A stretch of 64,000 bases of DNA from Streptomyces sp. NBC_00433 (lineage in GTDB: Bacteria; Actinomycetota; Actinomycetes; Streptomycetales; Streptomycetaceae), in the NCBI GenBank assembly GCA_036015235.1, contig CP107926.1, forward strand, positions 186,001-250,000, in the 5' to 3' direction. The position numbers were made by a program, and so were the translations under genes. Below, in pieces: positions 49,957-61,116 of this stretch; the stretch's first letter is position 1; each line of letters starts with the position of its first letter. The notes beneath the pieces are model-generated. The model worked only from the letters and a program-made list of their open reading frames with translations, searched no databases and had not been told where the DNA came from.

Positions 49957-52341
49957 TCACCCGGAGAGGTCCGCGGCGACCTCCTGACCGGGCGGTACGG
50001 TCAGCGGCCGGTCGCCGAGGACGACGTCGAGCGGCTCTCGGCCGGAGTCGGGGACGCTGATGTGCAGGCGGCCGTCGCGCAGGACGAGGCCGACCCCCCA
50101 GTGGCCGCGGTAGCGCAGGGACAGCCGGAAGCGGGAGATCTCCGGCAGCGGCACCGGGTCGAGCCGCAGGGCGTCCGCACACGGCTCCAGGCCGGTCAGC
50201 CCCCGCTGGACGAGGTCGAGGGTTCCGGCCATGGCTCCCAGGTGGATGCCCTCGGCGGTGGTGCCGCCCTGCACGTCGGCCACGTCGCCGATGAGCGCTT
50301 CGCGGACGTAGTCCCATGCCTCGCCGCGGCGCGAGCGGGCCAGCACCCAGCCGTGCACCAGGCCGCTGAGGGTGGAGCCGTGGCTGGTGCGGGCGAGGTA
50401 GTGGTCCACGGTCGCGGTCCACGTGGTCTCGTCCAGCCGGTGGCCGAGCCGCGCGAAGAGGGCGGACAGCTCGGCGGGCGGGAAGAGGTAGCCGAGCATG
50501 AGCACGTCGGCCTGTTTGGACGCCTGGTAGCGGTTGACGCTGTCGCCCTCGGCCTCCAGGACGCGGTCGAGCCGGCGGATGTCGCCGTAGCGGGCCCGGT
50601 AGCCGTCCCAGTCCAGCTCGGCGAGGTCGCCGTAGCCGTCGAACTGGCTGATGACGCCGTCGTGGAAGGGCACCCGCAGCCGGCGCGACACGTCGTCCCA
50701 CCGGGACAGCTCCGCCTCGTCCAGCCCCAGCCGCTCGAACAGCTCGTCCCTGCGGACCGCGGGGAGTGCGCCGGCCAGCTCCAGGGCACGGGCGAGGACC
50801 CAGGCCGCCGTCACATTGGTGTACGCGTTGTCGTCGACGCCGGGTGCCGGGGCGTCGGGATAGGCGTCGTGGTATTCGTCCGGGCCGACGACGCCCCTGA
50901 TGCGGTAGCGCCCGAAGGCCGGGTCCCAGGCCGCGGTGTGCGCCCAGAACCGGGCGATCTGGAGCAGCATCTCGGCGCCCTCGGTGTACAGGAACCCGGT
51001 GTCGCCGCTGGCGAGGCCGTACTGCCACACGTTGTAGGCCACCGCCGAGCCGACGTGGTGCTGAAGGTGGGTGTGGTCGGGCAGCCAGCGGCCTGATCGC
51101 GGGTTGAGGTGCAGGCGCTGCGTCTCCTCGTGTCCGTCGCTGCCGCTCTGCCACGGGTACATCGCCCCCGGGCGCCCGGCGGCGGCCGCGGCACGGCAGG
51201 CGGCGTCCAGCCGGCGGTGGCGGTACATCAGCAGGGCCCGGCAGACCTCGGGCAGGTGCAGGCCGAGGAAGGGCAGCACGAACAGCTCGTCCCAGAACAC
51301 GTGGCCGCGGTAGGCCTCGCCGTGCAGCCCGCGGGCCGGCACCCCCACGTCCAGGGCGGCGGTGTGCGGGGACAGGGTCTGCAGGACGTGGAAGCGGTGC
51401 AGCCGCAGGACGTGGCCGGCCTCGCCGGGCACGTCGAGCCGGGTGCTCCGCCACAGGCGGTCCCAGGCCGCCGCGTGCGTGTCGAGCAGGCCGGCGAAGT
51501 CCGGCGCCCGGGTGACCCGGTCGAGTGCCGCCTGCCGCGGGTCGCCGATCGCCGGGTCGCGCGAGGTGTGCAGGGCGACGGTCTTCTCGACGGCGACCGC
51601 CCGGCCGGGGAGCACGGGCACGGTGATCCGGTGGAAGAGCGCGTTCCCACCCGGCGCGAGCGTGGCGGCGCGGGCCTCGCCCTGCGTGGCGCGGCTGCGG
51701 GCGGCCATCGCGATGCCGACGCGTGAGTCGGTGGTGCGGCAGGTCAGCCACACCGTGTCCGTGCCGGTGGCGCCGGTGCGGTGCTCTGTGAGGTGCGCTC
51801 CCGCGAGGTCGCTGTAGCGCTCCACCCCGGCATTGCGCACGTTTCCGTCGAGTCCCGCCTCGATCTCCAGCTCGCCGCCCCACCCGTGGGCGGTGACCCG
51901 GGCCCGCTGCGCCGCCAGGTGCGGGTCGCCCATGTGGACCAGGCGGGCCTCCTCGATCGTCACCTCGCGCCCGTCGGGGTCGCGCAGGCGGGATCTGCGG
52001 GTCAGCACGCCGCGTCGCAGGTCGACGGTCTGCTCGTGGGCGAGCACGGTGCTGTCGTCGGCGCCGAACCAGCGGCCGCCCGCCGCACGGACCCGCAGGG
52101 GCAGCCAGTTCGGCAGGTTGACCATGTCCTCGTTGTCCACCTCGCGCCCGGCGACCTCGGAGGTGAGCCGGTTGTAGCAGCCCGCCGCGTACGTACCCGG
52201 GTAGTGCGCGGGCCCTGCGGTCGCCTCGGCCATCGCGCCGCGCGTGGCGAAGTATCCGTTTCCCAGGGTGCACAGCGCCTCGCGCAGCCGTTCTTCTGCC
52301 GGGTCGTAGCCCTCGTAGCGCCAAGTCCACTCCGGCCCCAT
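49957..52341 (-). CDS. Glycoside hydrolase family 65 (disaccharide phosphorylase-like)
   Basis: A 794-residue enzyme of the maltose/trehalose/kojibiose phosphorylase family. The N-terminal beta-sandwich (to about 280) contains RYEGYDPAEERLREALCTLGN; the (alpha/alpha)6 barrel has HVFWDELFVLPFLGLHLPE and the general-acid Glu in VVGPDEYHDAYPD (about 500). VNRYQASKQADVLMLGYLFP is the phosphate-site region; Tyr-Gln-Ala-Ser-Lys is conserved. The C-terminus is a small beta domain. ATG 52341 is the natural start. Phosphorylase versus hydrolase, and the sugar linkage, cannot be decided by eye. Confidence 0.92.
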   Translation of the reverse strand: MGPEWTWRYEGYDPAEERLREALCTLGNGYFATRGAMAEATAGPAHYPGTYAAGCYNRLTSEVAGREVDNEDMVNLPNWLPLRVRAAGGRWFGADDSTVLAHEQTVDLRRGVLTRRSRLRDPDGREVTIEEARLVHMGDPHLAAQRARVTAHGWGGELEIEAGLDGNVRNAGVERYSDLAGAHLTEHRTGATGTDTVWLTCRTTDSRVGIAMAARSRATQGEARAATLAPGGNALFHRITVPVLPGRAVAVEKTVALHTSRDPAIGDPRQAALDRVTRAPDFAGLLDTHAAAWDRLWRSTRLDVPGEAGHVLRLHRFHVLQTLSPHTAALDVGVPARGLHGEAYRGHVFWDELFVLPFLGLHLPEVCRALLMYRHRRLDAACRAAAAAGRPGAMYPWQSGSDGHEETQRLHLNPRSGRWLPDHTHLQHHVGSAVAYNVWQYGLASGDTGFLYTEGAEMLLQIARFWAHTAAWDPAFGRYRIRGVVGPDEYHDAYPDAPAPGVDDNAYTNVTAAWVLARALELAGALPAVRRDELFERLGLDEAELSRWDDVSRRLRVPFHDGVISQFDGYGDLAELDWDGYRARYGDIRRLDRVLEAEGDSVNRYQASKQADVLMLGYLFPPAELSALFARLGHRLDETTWTATVDHYLARTSHGSTLSGLVHGWVLARSRRGEAWDYVREALIGDVADVQGGTTAEGIHLGAMAGTLDLVQRGLTGLEPCADALRLDPVPLPEISRFRLSLRYRGHWGVGLVLRDGRLHISVPDSGREPLDVVLGDRPLTVPPGQEVAADLSG

Positions 52342-52431
52342 CAGCGGTTCCTTCCGGTGGCCGTCGGGTCAGCCGCCCGTCCGGCACGCACGCGTCGCGG
52401 GCGGCGCGGTAGGGGGCAGGAGCGGGGGCCG

Positions 52432-53100
52432 TCACATGGACGAGACGCGGCGGCCCGTGACCTTGCGGGGCCTGATACGTATCCACAGGGGGCGGTCGCC
52501 GCCGGCCCACGGCTCGGTGGCCAGCTCCGCGAGCCGCCCCGCCGCCTCCGGATCCCCGACGTGCTCGGGATTGCCGGTGACCAGCACGCTCCAGCCCTGG
52601 CGGAGCTGCTCGTCGAACCAGTCGGCCTGGAAGGACATCGCGACGTCGGGCGACGGGTCCGCCGTGGTGCCCGGCGCCGTGCGGTAGGCGATCGTATGGG
52701 CGTCGACGGCGTAGTTGACCGGGACCACGGCGGGGCCGGGGTCGACGGGGAAGGCCACCCGGCCGAGACCGTGCGTACCGAGCTTGTCCCAGCACTCGGA
52801 TTCGGTGAGCCGCACCAGGACGGGGCGGTCGGCGGGCCCGTCCTGGCCGGGAGGCAGGTCCGCGCGCCCCTCCAGCAGCTCCTCGTAGGTCATGTCGAGG
52901 GCGGCCGCGATACGGACGTAGCCGCCGCGGTCGAAGTCGGGCCCGGCGTCGAGCACCTGTTGCAGATAGCGCGGGGCCATGCCCACCCGCGTCGCCAGGT
53001 CCATCTCGCCCACGCCGAGCTGTCTGCGCCGTTCGCCGATTCGCTGGGCCAGAACCCTCGGCTCGATGCCCTGCTCAGCGGCTTCCGGCTTAGCGTCCAC
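52432..53100 (-). CDS. XRE helix-turn-helix fused to pyridoxamine-5-phosphate-oxidase-like domain
   Basis: A 222-residue two-domain protein. Residues about 17-75 form an XRE-type HTH (LAQRIGERRRQLGVGEMDLA, YLQQVLDAG), and residues about 95-222 a PNPOx/nitroreductase-type flavin-binding barrel (CWDKLGTHGLGRVAFPVDPG, VPVNYAVDAHTIAYRT, GWSVLVTGNPEHV). It could bind DNA in response to flavin or redox state. GTG 53100 is the start. It is co-directional with the GH65 gene downstream, 90 bp apart. Confidence 0.88.
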   Translation of the reverse strand: MDAKPEAAEQGIEPRVLAQRIGERRRQLGVGEMDLATRVGMAPRYLQQVLDAGPDFDRGGYVRIAAALDMTYEELLEGRADLPPGQDGPADRPVLVRLTESECWDKLGTHGLGRVAFPVDPGPAVVPVNYAVDAHTIAYRTAPGTTADPSPDVAMSFQADWFDEQLRQGWSVLVTGNPEHVGDPEAAGRLAELATEPWAGGDRPLWIRIRPRKVTGRRVSSM

Positions 53101-53314
53101 AGCGGACCACCCTCCTGTCCGGCCTGACTACCAGCTTCGCCCACCGAGCCGGCTTACGCCATCCGGGGGGCGGCGCGGGCACCGCGCGGCAGTCCCTGCC
53201 GGGCCGCGCACGGCGCGCTCCCACGCACCCGTCCGTACATCTCGCTCCCTTATCGTGCCCCCGGTATCGGGATCCTTTCCGGCCCCGGAAGGGCCGTCGC
53301 ACCAGGAGTGAGTT

Positions 53315-54571
53315 ATGGACACGTCATCGGCCGGCAGCGCCAGTGGGGAGCTGACGCGGCGCCTCGGGGTGTCCGACGCCGTGCTGATCGGGCTCGGCTC
53401 GATGATCGGCGCCGGGATCTTCGCCGCGCTCGCCCCCGCCGCGTCGGCCGCCGGGTCCGGGCTGCTGCTCGGGCTGGCGCTGGCCGCCGCGGTGGCCTAC
53501 TGCAACGCGACCTCCTCCGCGCGGCTGGCGGCGCGCTATCCCCGGTCGGGCGGCACGTACGTCTACGGGCGGGAGAGGCTCGGGGACTTCTGGGGGTACC
53601 TGGCCGGGTGGGGATTCGTCGTCGGCAAGACCGCCTCCTGCGCCGCGATGGCCCTGACCGTCGGCACCTACGTGCTGCCGGGCCAGGCCCACGCGGTCGC
53701 GGTGGCCGCGGTGGTGGCGCTGACCGCGGTGAACTACGCCGGGGTGCGCAAGTCCGCCCTCCTGACCCGCGGGATCGTCGCGGTCGTACTGGCGGTGCTG
53801 GCCGCCGTGGTCACCGCCTGCCTCACCTCGGGCTCCGCCGAGGCGGCCCGCCTGGACATCGGCACGGACGCCACGGCCGGCGGGGTGCTCAGGGCGGCGG
53901 GCCTGCTCTTCTTCGCCTTCGCCGGCTACGCCCGCATCGCGACGCTCGGCGAGGAGGTCCGCGACCCCCGCAGGACCATCCCCCTCGCGATCCCGCTGGC
54001 GCTGGGCATCACCCTGGTCGTCTATGCGGCGGTCGCCGTCTGCGTGCTGCTGGTCCTGGGCCCCGGCCGCCTCGCCCACTCCCCCGCCCCGCTGGTCGAG
54101 GCGGTCCGCGCCGCCGGGGTGCCCGGCCTGGCGCCGGTCGTGCGGGGCGGAGCCGCCGTCGCGGCCCTCGGCTCGCTGCTCGCACTGATCCTGGGGGTGT
54201 CGCGCACCACCCTGGCGATGGCGCGCGACCGGCACCTGCCGCACGCGCTGGCCGCCGTGCACCCCCGATTCGACGTCCCGCACCGCGCCGAAGTCGCCGT
54301 CGGGGCGGTGGTCGCCGTCCTGGCCGCCACGACGGACGTGCGCGGCGCGATCGGCTTCTCCTCCTTCGGCGTGCTGGCCTACTACGCCGTCGCGAACGCC
54401 TCCGCCTGGACTCTCACCCCGGAAGAGGGCCGCCCGGCGCGTGTCGTGCCGATCGCCGGCGCCGCGGGCTGCCTGGTCCTGGCCTTCGCCCTGCCGCTCT
54501 CCTCCGTGCTGGCGGGTGCCGCGGTGATCGCGGCCGGGGCGGCCGTCTACGGCCTGCGTCGCCGCGGCTGA
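53315..54571 (+). CDS. APC-family amino acid permease
   Basis: A 418-residue transporter with 11-12 hydrophobic segments. The TM1 signature VLIGLGSMIGAGIFAALAPA, SARLAARYPRSGGTYVYGRE after TM2-3 and FFAFAGYARIATLGEEVRDP in the middle are typical of the APC superfamily. The substrate is unknown. ATG 53315 follows AGGAG. It is convergent with the STAS-domain gene, 12 bp apart. Confidence 0.92.
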   Translation: MDTSSAGSASGELTRRLGVSDAVLIGLGSMIGAGIFAALAPAASAAGSGLLLGLALAAAVAYCNATSSARLAARYPRSGGTYVYGRERLGDFWGYLAGWGFVVGKTASCAAMALTVGTYVLPGQAHAVAVAAVVALTAVNYAGVRKSALLTRGIVAVVLAVLAAVVTACLTSGSAEAARLDIGTDATAGGVLRAAGLLFFAFAGYARIATLGEEVRDPRRTIPLAIPLALGITLVVYAAVAVCVLLVLGPGRLAHSPAPLVEAVRAAGVPGLAPVVRGGAAVAALGSLLALILGVSRTTLAMARDRHLPHALAAVHPRFDVPHRAEVAVGAVVAVLAATTDVRGAIGFSSFGVLAYYAVANASAWTLTPEEGRPARVVPIAGAAGCLVLAFALPLSSVLAGAAVIAAGAAVYGLRRRG

Positions 54572-54583
54572 AGGGAGACCGGC

Positions 54584-54940
54584 CTACCGCTGTGCCAGGT
54601 CACCGGCGCGCGGGGGCGCCGAGCGGGCGGACTCTAGGGTCGGGTGGATGTCGAACAGCCGGTCCATGCCGACCAGTTCGAGAAGCTTTCGCAAGGCGGG
54701 CTGCGGTGCGGCGATCCGCAGCTCGGTGAGCCGGCTCGCGGCTATCAGCACGCGCAGGAAGCTCGAGTCCCCGAAGGTGACGGCGCTCGCGTCCAGGACG
54801 ACGACCGGCGACTTCGCGGCGGCGGCCCTCAGCCGGGCGGCGAGGGGCTCCAGGTTCTCCACGTCGAGGTCTCCGTAGGGCGCCACGACGGGGACGGCGG
54901 TCTGTTCGGACCGCTGGGGCGGCATGGATTCGATGGTCAC
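54584..54940 (-). CDS. STAS-domain anti-sigma factor antagonist
   Basis: A protein of about 118 residues with a single STAS domain: VVAPYGDLDVENLEPLAARL, then AVTFGDSSFLRVLIAASR with the phosphorylatable Ser in DSSFL, then AAPQPALRKLLELVGM. Such proteins bind anti-sigma kinases and switch on stress or developmental sigma factors. The start is uncertain: GTG 54940 is used; GTG 55000 and ATG 54925 are alternatives and none has a good ribosome binding site. No kinase partner lies nearby. Confidence 0.83.
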   Translation of the reverse strand: MTIESMPPQRSEQTAVPVVAPYGDLDVENLEPLAARLRAAAAKSPVVVLDASAVTFGDSSFLRVLIAASRLTELRIAAPQPALRKLLELVGMDRLFDIHPTLESARSAPPRAGDLAQR

Positions 54941-54999
54941 GCGTGGCGTATGCCCAGGCCGGGACGTGTCATGCCGGCCGGTTCGCGCGTCGGCCGTCA

Positions 55000-55060
55000 C
55001 GCAACATGAGGTTGCGCGTCGTCGGGCGGACGGCTAACGTCATGCGCAACCGTTGGTTGC
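55000..55060. promoter_or_regulatory. Two GCAAC/GTTGC inverted repeats, candidate ArsR operators
   Basis: CGCAAC-ATGAG-GTTGCG lies at 55000-55016 and GCAACC-GTT-GGTTGC at 55046-55060. Both share the GCAAC/GTTGC half-site and precede the AHSA1/ArsR operon by 17-60 bp. Autoregulation by the ArsR protein is the simplest reading. Confidence 0.65.
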
Positions 55061-55076
55061 CCATGGGAGGTCCGTA

Positions 55077-55526
55077 GTGGAGTTCGGAGAGCTGGCACGC
55101 GAGATCCGCATCGACGCGGCGCCGGAGATCGTGTTCGACGTGGTGAGCCGTCCCGAGCACATCAGGATGTGGTGGAGCGACGACGCGTCGTTCGAGCCCG
55201 CGGCGGGCGCGGTCGGCGAGCTGGTGTGGGGCGACCGCGCCGCGGTCGAGAAGATAGCGGTGGTCGAGGTCGATCCGCCCCGCAGGTTCGCCTTCCGCTG
55301 GGTCGCCCCCGCAGGCCGGCTGCCCGACGCGGGCAACTCCCTCCTGGTCACCGTCGAGCTGGAGCCCTCCGGCGACGGGACGATCCTGCGGCTGACCGAG
55401 AGCGGCTGGCGGGAGCGCGGCTGGGAGGCCGCCGTACTCGAGGAGGCCTTCCACGACCACGAGCGCGGCTGGGACGTCTTCCTGTCCAGGCTGCGCGGCT
55501 ACGCCCCCTCGGTGGTGGCACGGTGA
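55077..55526 (+). CDS. AHSA1/SRPBCC-domain protein
   Basis: A 149-residue START-like protein: AREIRIDAAPEIVFDVVSRP at the N-terminus, RMWWSDDASFEP, and a C-terminal AFHDHERGWDVFLSRLRGY helix. It binds a hydrophobic ligand; AHSA1-type proteins are commonly paired with ArsR regulators as here. GTG 55077 follows GGGAGG by six bases. The ArsR start overlaps its stop (GTGA). Confidence 0.9.
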   Translation: MEFGELAREIRIDAAPEIVFDVVSRPEHIRMWWSDDASFEPAAGAVGELVWGDRAAVEKIAVVEVDPPRRFAFRWVAPAGRLPDAGNSLLVTVELEPSGDGTILRLTESGWRERGWEAAVLEEAFHDHERGWDVFLSRLRGYAPSVVAR

Positions 55527-55858
55527 CCGCCGTCGACGACGAGCTGTGGTCGGCGATCGGCGACCCGACCAGGCGCCGCCTGCTCGACCTGCTGCTCGCG
55601 GAAGGGGTCGGCACCCCGACCGGCCTGAGCGACCGCCTCCCGATCTCGCGCCAGGCGGTGGCCAAGCACCTGGGCGTCCTCGATCGCGCGGGTCTGGTGC
55701 ACGCCACGCCGATGGGCCGCGAGCGGCGCTACGAGGTCGACGAGGCGCAGCTCGCCCGAGCCGTCCGCCAACTGAACGAAGTCGGCAGGACGTGGGACGC
55801 GCGGCTGAACCGCATCAAGCGCATCGCGGAACAGATCCAGCGCCAGGAATCCGACTGA
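55523..55858 (+). CDS. ArsR-family regulator
   Basis: A 111-residue winged-helix repressor. ELWSAIGDPTRRRLLDLLLA begins the fold and LPISRQAVAKHLGVLDRAG is the recognition helix. There is no metal-binding Cys cluster, so it probably responds to another ligand. It is translationally coupled to the AHSA1-domain gene and likely represses it through the GCAAC/GTTGC sites upstream. Confidence 0.93.
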   Translation: MTAVDDELWSAIGDPTRRRLLDLLLAEGVGTPTGLSDRLPISRQAVAKHLGVLDRAGLVHATPMGRERRYEVDEAQLARAVRQLNEVGRTWDARLNRIKRIAEQIQRQESD

Positions 55859-55910
55859 CCGTCGGGCCCGCGCACCTTTCCGAAGTACCGACCATCCGTG
55901 GAGGACGCAC

Positions 55911-56720
55911 ATGAGTGGACCGCTGCTTGCCGACAGGACCGCCGTGATCTACGGCGGCGGGGGCGCCATCGGCGGCGCCGTCGCCCGGGTCTTCGCCCGG
56001 GAGGGCGCGAGGGTCTTCATCGCCGGGCGGAGCCAGGCGAGGCTCGACGCCGTGGCGCGTGACATCGCGGCCGCGGGCGGGACGGCCGAGACCGCACAGG
56101 TCGACGTTCTCGACCAGCGGGCGGTCGAGGACCACGCCGACGCGGTCGCGGCGGCGGCCGGCGGCATCGACATCGCCCTCAACGCCGTGAGTGTCATGCA
56201 CGATCAGGGGACCCTGCTGGCGGACCTCTCGCTGGAGGAGTTCATGCGGCCGATCGACGGGTTCCTGCGGACACTGTTCATCACCAGCAAGGCGGTGGCG
56301 CGGCACATGGGCCGCGAGCGCCCCGGCGTCATCCTGACGCTGTCCGAGCCGGGCTCCAAGCTGGCCGTCGGCGGCATCCTGGGGCACAGCGTGAGCGCCG
56401 CGGGCAAGGAGGCCTTCTCGCGGGTCCTCGCGGCGGAGCTGGCGCCGGGCAACATCCGGGTCGTCTGCATCCGCCCGCACGCCGTCGTGGACGCGCCGGC
56501 GGCGGGTTCCTACACCGAGGAACTCTTCGAGCCGATGGCGGCGGCGGCCGGGCGGTCGGTCCAGGAACTCCTCGAAGGCGGCATGGCGCAGGGGACGCTG
56601 CTCAAGCGGCTGCCCTCGCTCTCCGACGTCGCGGAGACGGCCGCCTTCCTGGCGTCCGACCGGGCCGGGGCGATCACCGGGACGGTCGCCAACCTGTCCG
56701 CGGGGGCACTCGTCGACTGA
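55911..56720 (+). CDS. SDR-family protein lacking the catalytic Tyr
   Basis: A 269-residue short-chain dehydrogenase-like protein. The cofactor loop YGGGGAIGGAVARVFAREGA is GxxxGxG-like. At the YxxxK position the sequence is SAAGK in GHSVSAAGKEAFSRVLAAEL, so the catalytic Tyr appears replaced by Ser while Lys is kept. AAELAPGNIRVVCIRPHAV follows normally. It may be a pseudo-enzyme, a binding or regulatory protein, or use another residue. ATG 55911 follows GGAGG. It is downstream of the ArsR gene by 52 bp and could share its transcript. Confidence 0.85.
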   Translation: MSGPLLADRTAVIYGGGGAIGGAVARVFAREGARVFIAGRSQARLDAVARDIAAAGGTAETAQVDVLDQRAVEDHADAVAAAAGGIDIALNAVSVMHDQGTLLADLSLEEFMRPIDGFLRTLFITSKAVARHMGRERPGVILTLSEPGSKLAVGGILGHSVSAAGKEAFSRVLAAELAPGNIRVVCIRPHAVVDAPAAGSYTEELFEPMAAAAGRSVQELLEGGMAQGTLLKRLPSLSDVAETAAFLASDRAGAITGTVANLSAGALVD

Positions 56721-56801
56721 GCCCGCCGCCGCGGCGCGGTGTCGCACCGAGGTGCCGGTCACCGGTGGACCGTGACACGGTGGAAGGCGTCCCGCGGTGC
56801 C

Positions 56802-57227
56802 TCAGGCCTCGGCCGTGATGACCGCCAGCTCCGAGTCGAGGGCCTCGGCCACCTGGCCGAGGTCGCCCTGCACCCGCGCCCGCAGGGCGTCCACGAACGA
56901 GATGACGTCCTGCTCAGGCAGGCGTACGCACACGGCGGGGAAGGGCCCGAGGGTCACCTCCACGCAGCGGATCCCGGTCGAGCCCCAGGACGGCCGCACC
57001 TGTACGTCGCCCTCGCCGACGGCCGCTTCCCGGCCCTCGGCGAGCACTTCCCAGCCGAAGGTCCAGGCGATCGGCTCCTCGCCCGGAACGCGCAGGACCA
57101 TTTCCACCGCCAGCGGGTCCCGGGAGCGGTAGACGAGGTCGACGGCCACCAGCGCCACCCACTCGTCCGGTATGTCCAGTGCCGCCACCGTGTCCACCCG
57201 AACAGTCGCTTCCTCGCCACGGCCCAT
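56802..57227 (-). CDS. SsgA-like sporulation/cell division protein
   Basis: A 141-residue SsgA-family (SALP) protein. LVYRSRDPLAVEMVLRV, WTFGWEVLAEGREAAVGEGD and FVDALRARVQ match the family layout. These proteins, found only in sporulating actinomycetes, help place septa and peptidoglycan synthesis. The start is ATG 57227, seven bases after GGGAGG, which gives the usual length. It is a good taxonomic marker for Streptomycetaceae-type organisms. It stands alone on the minus strand. Confidence 0.82.
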   Translation of the reverse strand: MGRGEEATVRVDTVAALDIPDEWVALVAVDLVYRSRDPLAVEMVLRVPGEEPIAWTFGWEVLAEGREAAVGEGDVQVRPSWGSTGIRCVEVTLGPFPAVCVRLPEQDVISFVDALRARVQGDLGQVAEALDSELAVITAEA

Positions 57228-57452
57228 GCCGCATCCTCCCTGGCTCACTGACGCGTCGACGGCCCGCGACGTCGCCCCGGAACGGTTCCGCCCGTCGGCG
57301 GTCCACCGGTCGGCTGTCCGCTCGACGCCTCGTCAAACCGGCCTGGAGGAAGCCTCCGGCGCCGCCCGGCGCACCGCGGCCGGGGTGTGTCGGCCGGAGG
57401 GATGCGGGCACGCGGGGACGCAACGGAACAACTCACCGGAAGGAGTCCGCAG

Positions 57453-57902
57453 ATGTCGACCATCGAGGAGTCGGTGGAGGTCGCTGTTCCTGTCGGCACC
57501 GCCTACAACCAGTGGACCCAGTTCGAGGACTTCCCGAAGTTCATGGAGGGTGTCCACCGCATCGAGCAGCGCACTCCCACCCTGACGCACTGGGTCACCA
57601 GCGTGGACGGTGTGCACCGCGAGTTCGACGCCGAGATCACCGAGCAGATCCCCGACGAGCGGGTCGCCTGGACCACGGTCGACGGCGAGGCCAGGCAGGC
57701 CGGCGTCGTGACCTTCCACCGGCTCGACGCCTCGCACACCAAGGTGATGCTCCAGATGGAGCACGATCCGCAGGGCATCGCCGACACCGTCGGCGACAAG
57801 CTGGGCTTCGTCCGCCGCCAGACCAAGGGCGACCTGCGCAGGTTCAAGTCGTTCATCGAGTCCCGCGGCAGCGAGACGGGAGCCTGGCGCGGCCAGGTCT
57901 GA
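57453..57902 (+). CDS. SRPBCC (cyclase/dehydrase-type) protein
   Basis: A 149-residue START-like protein: VEVAVPVGTAYNQWTQFEDF, then FMEGVHRIEQ and TEQIPDERVAWTTVDGE. Such proteins occur widely outside polyketide clusters and are often linked to stress or membrane functions. ATG 57453 follows GGAAGGAG. It ends in front of a strong hairpin terminator. No link to the PKS is implied despite the domain name. Confidence 0.9.
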   Translation: MSTIEESVEVAVPVGTAYNQWTQFEDFPKFMEGVHRIEQRTPTLTHWVTSVDGVHREFDAEITEQIPDERVAWTTVDGEARQAGVVTFHRLDASHTKVMLQMEHDPQGIADTVGDKLGFVRRQTKGDLRRFKSFIESRGSETGAWRGQV

Positions 57903-57911
57903 GCACCTCGC

Positions 57912-57949
57912 GGGCCGCGTGCTCCCCGGACGCCGGGGGCACGCGGCCC
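57912..57949. terminator. Strong bidirectional hairpin terminator
   Basis: A perfect 11-base stem GGGCCGCGTGC / GCACGCGGCCC with a 16-base loop lies between the convergent SRPBCC and HxlR-peroxiredoxin genes. Confidence 0.75.
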
Positions 57950-57998
57950 CTTGCGGTCTCCCTCGCCGGAGGTGGGCACCCACATCGGCGGCCCCCGG

Positions 57999-60515
<2,517 letters not shown>

Positions 60516-60552
60516 GGCTCCTGGAGCCGTGCGACACGCCCCCGGAACACCG

Positions 60553-60921
60553 TCACCCGGCCGGGATCGGCTGCGTGAGGTTCACCGGGTTGCCGTCGGG
60601 GTCCTTGATGTGGGCGACACGCTGTCCCCACGGCATGTCGGTGGGGCCGCCGCTGATCGAGCCGCCCAGCGCCACGACCCGGCCGAGGGTCTCGTCGACG
60701 TCGTCGACATCGATGCTGAGCAGGATCCGCGGCGCCGCCCCGGTCCCCGGGTCCTCCTTGGCCACCAGGCCGAGGTCGGTGTCGCCGATGCGCAGACCCA
60801 GATAGAAGGCCGGGCCTTCCGCCGGTACACGGAAGGTCTCCTCGGCGCCGAACAGTTTCGTATAGAAGCCGAGCAGAACATCCTGGTCGGCGGTCACGAT
60901 CACGGGCTGGATGGTGGACAT
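60553..60921 (-). CDS. Glyoxalase/VOC-family protein
   Basis: A 122-residue vicinal-oxygen-chelate protein of the PhnB-like group: VIVTADQDVLLGFYTKLFGA, YLGLRIGDTDLGLVAKEDPG and the C-terminal GQRVAHIKDPDGNPVNLTQP. Function is unknown; such proteins range from dioxygenases to drug-binding resistance proteins. ATG 60921 follows AGGAG. It is divergent from an ArsR-type regulator (start 61117). Confidence 0.9.
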   Translation of the reverse strand: MSTIQPVIVTADQDVLLGFYTKLFGAEETFRVPAEGPAFYLGLRIGDTDLGLVAKEDPGTGAAPRILLSIDVDDVDETLGRVVALGGSISGGPTDMPWGQRVAHIKDPDGNPVNLTQPIPAG

Positions 60922-61094
60922 GGCACTCCTGTCGAGAACGGTCCTGTCGCTTGATAGACCGTTCGAAGGCGGAGAACTCATCGGCGGAGCCGTCCCGCCG
61001 ACCGGCCACTGGTCGGCGCCCTCCCACCGGCACACCCAGGCCGGCCCCGCCGGCCCAAGGACGCCGGGGGGCAGGGGCGTTGACTCCCGGGAAT

Positions 61095-61114
61095 CGTGAA
61101 AGGATACTTTCACG
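61095..61114. promoter_or_regulatory. Inverted repeat CGTGAAAG-GATA-CTTTCACG
   Basis: A perfect eight-base inverted repeat with a four-base centre ends 2 bp before ATG 61117 of the ArsR-type regulator. A bound repressor would block initiation there. The GTG at 61096 inside the repeat is in frame but is an unlikely start. Confidence 0.75.
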
Positions 61115-61116
61115 CC

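Noticed and set aside
57453..57902. SRPBCC protein as an aromatase/cyclase of the polyketide cluster
   Set aside because: It is 22 kb from the nearest cluster gene, single-domain and surrounded by unrelated genes; the family is broad.
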